From DASUPK01 sp963815045 (lineage in GTDB: Bacteria > Actinomycetota > Thermoleophilia > Solirubrobacterales > 70-9), in assembly GCA_963815045.1 (NCBI GenBank), contig CAWFET010000002.1, forward strand, positions 620,001 through 684,000: a DNA stretch of 64,000 nt. The letters are read 5' to 3'. Both the position numbers and the translations under genes were made by a program. Shown here piece after piece: positions 1 to 6,621 of the stretch. The first letter of the stretch is position 1. The number at the start of each line of letters is the position of its first letter. The notes beneath the pieces are model-generated. The model was given only the letters and a program-made list of their open reading frames with translations, searched no databases and had not been told where the DNA came from.

Positions 1-568
1 TCTCGCGCGACACGTTCGTGGCGTCGAACCGCACCGGTTCCTCGCATACCCGCCGGCGGGCGCGCGCTGCCAGCTGGCGGCAGTTGGCCTCCGACTTGCC
101 AATGATTCGCGCGATCTCGCTGTGGGCGTAGTCGAAAACATCGTGGAGCAGAAGGGCCGCCCGCTCCACCGGCGAGAGCCGCTCGAGGACCCGCCGGAAC
201 GCGATCGAGAGCGAATCGCTCACCTCGACATGGTGGGCGCCCTCCAACTCGACGTCGGCGGTCGCCACCGACTCCGGAAGCCAGTCACCGACGCAAGTCT
301 CATGTCGATTCCGCCCGGACTTCAACTGGTCGAACGCAAGGCGCTTGGCGACGGTGGAGAGGTAGGCCCTCGGAGACTCGATCTGCCCCGCGTGGCGGGT
401 GAGGGATCGCTGGTAGCGGATGAAGGACTCCTGAGCGACGTCCTCGGCCTCGGCGAAGCTGCCCAGCACCCGATAGGCGATCGAAAATGCGAGTGGGCGC
501 AACTCGTCGTATGCCCGCTCGAGCTCCAGCGTCGTCTTGCCTGCACCGTTTGAACCTTGCGACATCAT
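1..568 (-). CDS. ECF41-like RNA polymerase sigma factor (C-terminus beyond left edge)
   Basis: Extracytoplasmic-function sigma factor that would direct RNA polymerase to a small regulon. The frame is open to the left edge, so only about 189 residues are visible. Region 2 lies at about residues 15-85 (SIAYRVLGS, EAEDVAQESFIRY) and region 4 at about 130-180 (ALLLHDVFDY, IARIIGKSEANCRQLAARAR). The wording matches the second sigma factor at 34080-35027, which carries the SnoaL-like C-terminal domain of the ECF41 group; here that part would lie outside the window. Two adjacent in-frame ATGs (568 and 565) follow the purine-rich stretch GAGGGCGAGG. The start is 20 bases after the stop of the MFS exporter, so the two are probably cotranscribed. 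Confidence 0.88.
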   Translation of the reverse strand, partial: MMSQGSNGAGKTTLELERAYDELRPLAFSIAYRVLGSFAEAEDVAQESFIRYQRSLTRHAGQIESPRAYLSTVAKRLAFDQLKSGRNRHETCVGDWLPESVATADVELEGAHHVEVSDSLSIAFRRVLERLSPVERAALLLHDVFDYAHSEIARIIGKSEANCRQLAARARRRVCEEPVRFDATNVSRE

Positions 569-588
569 GACCTCGCCCTCGCCTCCGG

Positions 589-2097
589 TCATGCCGTCTC
601 CGAAAAAGCCTCGGGCTGCGGGTGGCGGGGCGCCTGCTCGCTTGCGGCCTGACTCGGCGCCCGGACGGGCTCGAGCACGATGGCAGCGACGGCCATGGCA
701 GCGACGACGAGGCCCGCACCGACGAGGAAGGCGAGATGGAATCCGCTTGTCAGTGCCGCCGCCGTCGAGTGCCCCGCGGCGAGGAGATCCTTGGTCCGCG
801 TCGATGACAGCGTCGCCACGACTGCGAGCCCAAGCGCACCGCCAATCTGGGTCGTGGTGTTGACGAGCCCTGAGGCGAGGCCTGATTCGCCCGGAGTGGC
901 GCTTGACATCGCGAGGGTCATCAGCGATGGAAAGCAAAGACCCGCTCCGACGCCGAAGAAGATCATCACCGGCAGGAGATCGACGGCGTAGGTCGCGTCG
1001 GCAGGGGACCGGGCGAACCAGAGCAGCCCTGCTACCACGAGACCCAGCCCGGGCAGCAGCGTCGCGCGTGCCCCGTAGCGCGTGTTGAACTGGGCCGAGA
1101 GCCCTAGCGAGAGCGCGCCGATCAGAACCGCTACCGGAAGGAACGCGACGCCGACCTCGAGCGCGTCATAGCCGAGGACCTTCTGCATGTAGATCGCGCC
1201 GAGGAAGAACATCCCGAAGAGACCGGCGACCATCAGCGAAACGATCAGGTTGGCGCCGGCTGAGTTGCGGGCCCGGAACACGCGGAGAGGCACCAGCGGG
1301 TTCTCCGTACGCGCCTCGCGAGCAACGAAGGCCCCAAGCAGGGCGACCGCAACGATGCCGAGACCGATCGTGTGGGCCGAGCCCCAGCCGTACCGCGACG
1401 CCTCGACGATCGTGTAGACGCCGAGCATCAGGGCGCTGACGAGCAGGACCGCCCCTGGGACGTCGGCGCCGCGACCGACGCCGATCGGGCGGTCACGAGC
1501 GACCACCCGTGACGCCATGAAGCCGGTCGCGATCCCGATCGGCAGGTTGACGAAGAAGATCCAATGCCAATCGACCGCCTGGGTGATGACGCCGCCAAGA
1601 AGCAACCCAATCGAGGCCCCGGCTGCGGCGACGAAGCTGTAGACCCCGATCGCTCTTGCCTGCTCCCGCGGCTCCGGGAACATCGTCACGATCATGCCGA
1701 GGATCACCGCCGAGGTCATCGCGCCGCCGGCGCCCTGGATGAACCGCGCGGCGACCAGCACCACCTGGTTCTCGGCGAAGCCGCACGCGGCGGAAGCGGC
1801 GACGAAGACCGTCAACCCAAGGATGAAGATCCGCCGCTGTCCGATGAGGTCGCCGAGGCGTCCGGCGAGCAGGAGAAGTCCTCCGAACGCGAGCAGGTAC
1901 GCGTTGACAACCCAAGCGAGATTCGACTGCGTGAAGCCGAGATCGCCCTGGATCGAGGGCAGCGCGACGGTGACGATCGTCTGATCGAGAACGATCATCA
2001 GCATCCCGACGCAGAGGACGACGAGCGCGACCCAACGGGCCTGGTCACTCCGGTTCGCTTGCTTGACAGGATCCTTGGTCTTGGCGTTGGTTGACAT
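589..2097 (-). CDS. MFS drug-exporter family protein (DHA2/EmrB-QacA type)
   Basis: Proton-driven multidrug exporter of the inner membrane, 502 residues, the normal size for the 14-helix DHA2 family. After a short basic cytoplasmic leader come the family hallmarks: the helix-1 motif MLMIVLDQTIVTVALPSI, the loop 2-3 motif GRLGDLIGQRR and the antiporter motif C region IGLLLGGVITQ. I chose the ATG at 2097 because upstream in-frame codons encode low-complexity Arg/Ser/Gly sequence, while hydrophobic homology begins soon after this Met. It precedes the ECF sigma gene on the same strand. The substrate cannot be told from sequence. A sigma factor beside an exporter suggests a stress- or drug-induced unit, which is inference. 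Confidence 0.9.
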   Translation of the reverse strand: MSTNAKTKDPVKQANRSDQARWVALVVLCVGMLMIVLDQTIVTVALPSIQGDLGFTQSNLAWVVNAYLLAFGGLLLLAGRLGDLIGQRRIFILGLTVFVAASAACGFAENQVVLVAARFIQGAGGAMTSAVILGMIVTMFPEPREQARAIGVYSFVAAAGASIGLLLGGVITQAVDWHWIFFVNLPIGIATGFMASRVVARDRPIGVGRGADVPGAVLLVSALMLGVYTIVEASRYGWGSAHTIGLGIVAVALLGAFVAREARTENPLVPLRVFRARNSAGANLIVSLMVAGLFGMFFLGAIYMQKVLGYDALEVGVAFLPVAVLIGALSLGLSAQFNTRYGARATLLPGLGLVVAGLLWFARSPADATYAVDLLPVMIFFGVGAGLCFPSLMTLAMSSATPGESGLASGLVNTTTQIGGALGLAVVATLSSTRTKDLLAAGHSTAAALTSGFHLAFLVGAGLVVAAMAVAAIVLEPVRAPSQAASEQAPRHPQPEAFSETA

Positions 2098-2212
2098 GGG
2101 ATGAGGGTTCCAGTCAGACGGCGCCCCGACCAGCGTGGTAGCTGGCGTCCTCGGGTTCGGTTTACCCGCCACCCGCCGCCCGCCGGAAGGAACGGCTCCG
2201 GCGCCAAGCCAG

Positions 2213-2440
2213 CTAGACGCGTTGCGTGTCGCGCCGGTAAAGGCGGATCGAGAGCGCCGACAGCGCCACCGTCCAGCCCGCGACGACGATCCAGCCGATG
2301 GCGCTCCAACCGCCGCCGCCAAGGGCGACGTGACTTGCCTGCACGAGCCAGTAGGAGGGCAGGGCCTGGGCGATGGAGTGCATTACGCCGCCCGTGATCG
2401 GAAACCAGGTGCCCCCGAGGAACGCGCGCGCGCAATACGG
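2213..2440 (-). pseudogene. C-terminal remnant of an ABC-2 type transporter permease
   Basis: Reading the minus strand down to the TAG at 2213-2215 gives about 70 residues typical of the last part of ABC-2 export permeases: FLGGTWFPI, QALPSYWLVQASHVALGG, a hydrophobic helix (WIVVAGWTVALSAL) and the ending RRDTQRV. The frame meets a stop at about 2441 with no start codon, so the first three quarters of the gene are gone. No ATP-binding partner is present nearby. The fragment fills most of the 420-base gap between the MFS start (2097) and the kinase start (2519); the remainder shows nothing I recognise. Confidence 0.72.
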
Positions 2441-2518
2441 TCAGCCGTACCTCGGCATGGGGTTAACCGTCCCCCGACGCGTCCGCTCATTTGCTATCCC
2501 TGATCTCTGCACTAGTCG

Positions 2519-5131
2519 ATGGCGAATGCAGCAGCGACAGTGACGCGGTGGATCGGGGGTCGCGTGACTGCGCTTCGACGCCTGGACCAACACTCGACCA
2601 GGAAGTACGTCGTCCAGGTGCTGCTCACCGCCGCGGCCTACTACGCGGCGGCAAAGCTCGGACTGCAGCTCGCCTACCCGAACGGGGCCGTGGCTGCACT
2701 GTGGCCGCCGGTCGGGGTCGGCATCGCGGTGCTGGTGCTGTGGGGGCCTCGCCTATGGCCCGGCATCGTCGTCGGCGAGCTGTTCGACTCGGTCGGGCTC
2801 TCGGACCCGATCGGCACCGTCCTCGGGCAGACCGTCGCGAACACCCTCGAGGTCGTGCTGGTTGCCCTCCTCCTGCGCCGGCTGTTCGGCTCTCGCATTG
2901 GCCTGACGCGGGTCGCCGAGGTGCTCGGCCTCGTCGCCTGCGCCGCCGTCGGGACCCTCGTGGGCGCCTGTATCGGTACCGCATCGCTGCGCTTGGGGAA
3001 CGTCATCGATTCCGGTCAGGTGGTCCATGTCTGGCGGACCTGGTGGCTCGGGGACTTTTCGGGAGCCTTGATCGTGGCCCCGGTCCTGCTGACCTGGGTC
3101 GTCGGGCGGCCAACGCGGTTCGGACGCCGCGCGTCCGCCGAGGCGCTAACGATCGCGGTCGCCCTCGTCCTCCTCACAGAGCTGCCCTCGCAGACCGAGG
3201 TGCTCTACGTCGTCTTCCCGGTCATGATCTGGGCCGCGCTGCGGTTCGGGCCGATCGGCGCATCGAGTGCGCTGCTGGTCGTCGCGTCGCTCACGATTTG
3301 GAACACGGGACATAGTGCTGGACCCTTCGTCAGCGACTCGATCACCGACAGCCTCCTCGCGACTCAGCTCTTCCTTGCGGTTGCGGCCCTGACCTCACTC
3401 GTGCTCGCCGCGATGACCGCGGAGCGGCGCGGGGCCGCCGCAGCGTTGCGAGCAAACGAAGAGCGCCTGCGCTCGGTGGTCGGCTCGATGGCCGAGGGCC
3501 TGATCGTGCGCGACCGCAGCGGCATCATCACCGAGTGCAACGAGGCCGCCGAGCGGATCACGGGCGTCCCCAGCGGTCGGCTCCGCGGGCATCGTCCAGC
3601 GGAGGTGATGCCGGCGGCGTTCGATCTGAGCGGGGGTGAGCTCGAGCGTGACCGCCTCTTCGGGGAGAGCGTGTTGCGCGGCGGCGATCCACAGCCGGCG
3701 TTCATCGCGCAATTGGCTCGCACAGACCATGAAGCATGGATTTCGGTGAAATCGAGCCCGGTGCTGGGAGAGGACGGCCGTCCGGAGGCGGTGGTCTCAA
3801 CCGTCACCGATATCACGCAGAGCCATGAGGCGGAGCAGCGGTTGATCGCGAGCGAGCGGGCGAACCGCCGGCTGGCAGCCGAGCAGGCGGCGCTACGGCG
3901 GGTGGCGACGCTGGTCGCAGCCGATCCGGAACCGGCGGCGGTCTTCGAACGTGTGACCAAGGAGGTGGCGAACCTGCTGGGGGTCCCGAGCGCAAACATC
4001 GTCCGCTACGAGAGTGACGTGCGCGCAGTCCTCGTCGGCAGCTGGACCTCACGGAGCGAGGGCGCCCTGCGGATCGGCACGCACCTGCCACTCGACGACG
4101 GGACGGTCGTAGCGGAAGTGAGACGCAGCGGCGAGCCCCAACGAATGGATGACTTCCCTCCGCCGGGCGCCGTCGGCGCCGAGCACCGGCGTGCCCGCGG
4201 CCTTCGAGCCGCAGTCGCGGCTCCGGTACAGGTGGCCGGCCAGCTCTGGGGCGCGCTGGTGGCCTCGGCCTACGCTCCTGAGGCTCTCGTTCCCGGCGCT
4301 GAGCGCAAGCTCTGCGACTTCGCGGATCTGATCGCCCAGACACTGGCCAATGCCGACGCCCATGAGCGGCTCGCCGCCTCGCGAGCGCGGATCGTCGAAG
4401 CGGGCGACGTCGAGAGGCGGCGCCTTGAGCGCAACCTCCACGACGGAGCCCAACAGCGGCTGGTGTCGTTGGCCCTGCGCCTGCGGCTGATGGACGCTTT
4501 GATCGAAGTCGATCAGCCAAGGGCAGGGAGGGAGCTCGCGGACGCCTCGGCCGAACTCGCGGCCGCGCTCGATGAGCTCCGCGAGCTGGCGCGAGGCATC
4601 CACCCGGCGGTCCTCACCGATCGGGGGCTCGCCGCCGCCGCCGCCGCCCTGGCGGATCGGTCGCCGGTCCCAGTGGAGATCGACGCCATGCCCGACGTCC
4701 GGCTCCCTGCCCCAGTCGAGGCCGCGGCGTACTACGTAATCGCCGAGGCGATCACGAATTGTGCGAAATACGCCGAGGCGTCGCGCGTCGGCGTGCGTCT
4801 GGAGGTCTCACCGCACCACGCACGGGTCGTGGTCGAAGACGACGGCATCGGGGGCGCGGATTCCGACCGGGGGTCGGGCCTTCGGGGGATTGCCGACCGT
4901 GTCGAGGCGCTCCGCGGACGCCTCCATGTGGTGAGCCCTCCCGGTCAAGGCACAGTGCTCGAGGCCGAGATTCCGCTCATCGGGCCGGATGGCGAAGCAG
5001 ACGCCTGGCCCAGGAGGCCCCCGGTTGCAAGGGATCGCGCCGCCGATCCGGGAGTGCCCGGGACGGACGCCCGAAAACAGCCAGCCGCAAGGCGTCCTGA
5101 CATGGGAAACCCGATTGTGCCGGATTGGTGA
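2519..5131 (+). CDS. Membrane sensor histidine kinase (MASE1-PAS-GAF-HisKA_3-HATPase)
   Basis: An 870-residue sensor kinase of the NarX/DesK-like class. Residues 1 to about 300 form a MASE1-type multi-helix membrane sensor (AAKLGLQLAYPNGAVAALWP). A PAS domain follows at about 311-425 (SMAEGLIVRDRSG) and a GAF domain at about 455-615. The HisKA_3 dimerisation segment contains NLHDGAQQR with the phospho-acceptor His at residue 641. The HATPase_c domain starts near 735, with N box EAITNCAKYA and G box VEDDGIGG. The last 45 or so residues (after AEIPL) are Arg/Pro-rich, lack homology character and include the first copy of a hairpin repeat, so the natural C-terminus may have been extended. Receiver proteins follow downstream and are the likely partners. 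Confidence 0.9.
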   Translation: MANAAATVTRWIGGRVTALRRLDQHSTRKYVVQVLLTAAAYYAAAKLGLQLAYPNGAVAALWPPVGVGIAVLVLWGPRLWPGIVVGELFDSVGLSDPIGTVLGQTVANTLEVVLVALLLRRLFGSRIGLTRVAEVLGLVACAAVGTLVGACIGTASLRLGNVIDSGQVVHVWRTWWLGDFSGALIVAPVLLTWVVGRPTRFGRRASAEALTIAVALVLLTELPSQTEVLYVVFPVMIWAALRFGPIGASSALLVVASLTIWNTGHSAGPFVSDSITDSLLATQLFLAVAALTSLVLAAMTAERRGAAAALRANEERLRSVVGSMAEGLIVRDRSGIITECNEAAERITGVPSGRLRGHRPAEVMPAAFDLSGGELERDRLFGESVLRGGDPQPAFIAQLARTDHEAWISVKSSPVLGEDGRPEAVVSTVTDITQSHEAEQRLIASERANRRLAAEQAALRRVATLVAADPEPAAVFERVTKEVANLLGVPSANIVRYESDVRAVLVGSWTSRSEGALRIGTHLPLDDGTVVAEVRRSGEPQRMDDFPPPGAVGAEHRRARGLRAAVAAPVQVAGQLWGALVASAYAPEALVPGAERKLCDFADLIAQTLANADAHERLAASRARIVEAGDVERRRLERNLHDGAQQRLVSLALRLRLMDALIEVDQPRAGRELADASAELAAALDELRELARGIHPAVLTDRGLAAAAAALADRSPVPVEIDAMPDVRLPAPVEAAAYYVIAEAITNCAKYAEASRVGVRLEVSPHHARVVVEDDGIGGADSDRGSGLRGIADRVEALRGRLHVVSPPGQGTVLEAEIPLIGPDGEADAWPRRPPVARDRAADPGVPGTDARKQPAARRPDMGNPIVPDW
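5066..5101 (+). repeat. 36-base hairpin repeat, copy A
   Basis: Positions 5066-5101 match 5334-5369 at about 29 of 36 bases. Both copies contain inverted arms 25 bases apart. In copy A the arms are GGACGCC (5065-5071) and GGCGTCC (5091-5097). The repeat brackets the PAS remnant and overlaps the last codons of the upstream kinase gene. Confidence 0.55.
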
Positions 5132-5458
5132 TTTTGGGAGACTCCGTCACAGGCTGGCGGCGGGAGGTGGCCGCGAAAGGCACCGATAACAGGCGGGCTG
5201 CAGAGCGGCAATATGCCCGGGCGCTCGACGGTTTGGGCCCGGAGGACGCCACCTGGACCATGGAGTGGCTGAGCCCGGAGATCGAGCGCATCTCCGGCTA
5301 TCCGGCGAGCGACTTCATACAGAGCTCGACCCAGACGCCCGAGAACAGCCGGCCACCTGGTGTCCTGACGGTCGGTTCGGCGTCGGCCGGTTTCCGGAAC
5401 AGCACCGGTGTCCGGTCTGTGGGTCCGCGACTAACGAGGCCGCAGTGCGGGTAGCCGT
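5132..5458 (+). pseudogene. PAS-domain fragment (remnant of a lost sensor gene)
   Basis: In the 367-base gap between the first kinase and the receiver gene, the plus-strand frame running to 5454 reads ATWTMEWLSPEIERISGYP and then ASDF. This is the core of a PAS domain (the SPxIExIxGYP signature). No catalytic domain follows; the sequence runs into the second copy of a 36-base hairpin repeat at 5334-5369 and then a stop. I read it as debris of another PAS-containing kinase, probably left when this signalling island was rearranged. The visible homology covers only about 30 residues. Confidence 0.6.
5334..5369 (+). repeat. 36-base hairpin repeat, copy B
   Basis: Second copy of the repeat at 5066-5101. 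Its arms GACGCC (5334-5339) and GGTGTC (5359-5364) still pair through a G-U wobble, with the same 25-base offset as in copy A. This suggests the folded form rather than the primary sequence has been retained. Confidence 0.55.
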
Positions 5459-5498
5459 ATTGCGAATGGCATCGGCGAACGCGAGAATCGCCTGGGCA

Positions 5499-5852
5499 AT
5501 GGGCGAGACAATCTTGATCGTCGATGATCATCCGGGCTTTCGCGCAAGCGCGCGCGAGTTCCTTGAGGCCGAGGGCTTCGAGGTGGTCGGCGAGGCTGGC
5601 GACGCCGCCTCGGCGATCGCGGCCGCGCGCGATCTCGCCCCGGACGTCATCCTCCTCGACATCCAGCTCCCTGACACCAACGGCGTCGAGGCGGCGAAAC
5701 AGATTCACCGCCGGGCCGGCAGGCCAGCGATCGTCCTCACCTCGAGCCGCGACGTCTCATACCTGGCCGGGGTCTTTGGCGACTCGCCAGCCTGCGGCTT
5801 CATCCCGAAGTCGGAGCTGAGCGGCGCCGCCGTCCGGGCACTCGTCTCATGA
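5499..5852 (+). CDS. Stand-alone response-regulator receiver protein
   Basis: A 117-residue CheY-like receiver without an output domain. The acidic pocket is present (ILIVDDHP), the phosphorylation site is the Asp in ILLDIQLP at about residue 50, the switch Thr/Ser is in VLTSS, and the conserved Lys is in FIPKSEL. I chose the ATG at 5499 because it places ILIVDD directly at the N-terminus as in the family; GTG 5445 and ATG 5466 are in frame and would add 18 or 11 residues. It lies between the MASE1 kinase and the LuxR-type regulator. With no output domain it may act as a phosphate sink or protein-interaction switch in the local phosphorelay, which is inference. Confidence 0.85.
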   Translation: MGETILIVDDHPGFRASAREFLEAEGFEVVGEAGDAASAIAAARDLAPDVILLDIQLPDTNGVEAAKQIHRRAGRPAIVLTSSRDVSYLAGVFGDSPACGFIPKSELSGAAVRALVS

Positions 5853-5883
5853 GGCCCGCACGCGGCGCGCGAACCGAGGTTCC

Positions 5884-6531
5884 ATGCGGGTAGTCGTCGC
5901 GGACGACTCGACACTCTTCAGGGAGGGAATCGCCCGCCTGCTCGAGGACGCCGGCTGGGAGGTCGTCGGCCAGGCCGCGGACGCCGATGACCTCCTGCGA
6001 AAGGTCCGCGCGCACAACCCCGATGCCGCGGTCGTCGACATTCGTATGCCGCCGGGCAATGCCGACGACGGCATTCGCGCGGCCCTGGAGATCCGTCAGG
6101 AGCTGCCGGGGACCGGCGTCTTGGTGCTGAGCCAGTACGCCGAGGAGGGCTACGCGCTCGAACTCGTTGCCTCGACGGCCGAGGGAGTCGGCTACCTCTT
6201 GAAGGATCGCGTGGCCGACGTCGAGCGCTTCACGGACTCGGTTCGCCGGGTCGCCGACGGCGGATCGGCCCTCGACCCCGAGGTCGTCTCGCTGCTCCTC
6301 GGCCGCCAGCGCCGCGATGACCCCCTCGCCGTACTCACCCCGCGCGAGCGCGAGGTGCTGGCGCTGATGGCGGAGGGGCGCTCGAACCAGGCGATCGCCG
6401 ACGAGCTCGTGATCACCGAGCGCGCCGTCGAAAAGCACGTCACCAGCATCTTCTCGAAGCTCGACCTGCTTCCGGCCGCCTCGGATCACCGCCGCGTGCT
6501 CGCCGTCCTCACCTACCTGCGGTCGGGTTAG
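5884..6531 (+). CDS. LuxR/NarL-family response regulator
   Basis: A 215-residue transcription regulator. The N-terminal receiver (residues 1 to about 120) has VVVADDS, the phospho-Asp in AAVVDIRMPP, LSQYAEE and the Lys in YLLKDRV. The C-terminal LuxR-type helix-turn-helix (about 150-210) has LTPREREVLALMAEGRSN and VEKHVTSIFSKL. This architecture pairs with HisKA_3 kinases, two of which flank it, so it is probably their shared or cognate output. The last 11 codons, the stop and the bases after it recur after the second kinase at 9341-9387, the trace of a second regulator copy. Confidence 0.93.
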   Translation: MRVVVADDSTLFREGIARLLEDAGWEVVGQAADADDLLRKVRAHNPDAAVVDIRMPPGNADDGIRAALEIRQELPGTGVLVLSQYAEEGYALELVASTAEGVGYLLKDRVADVERFTDSVRRVADGGSALDPEVVSLLLGRQRRDDPLAVLTPREREVLALMAEGRSNQAIADELVITERAVEKHVTSIFSKLDLLPAASDHRRVLAVLTYLRSG

Positions 6532-6549
6532 CCGAACCCCGAGGCGCCA
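6491..6549 (+). repeat. Direct repeat: regulator gene tail, original copy
   Basis: The core 6495-6541 matches 9341-9387 at 46 of 47 positions, with weaker similarity for several bases on each side. This copy contains the true end of the LuxR-type regulator gene (stop at 6529-6531). Confidence 0.85.
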
Positions 6550-6621
6550 CCAAATTGGCACTTTCTTGCGCCTCAACCCGTCCCATCACGACGGTGGCGC
6601 AATAATTCCCCGCGCAAGGGG

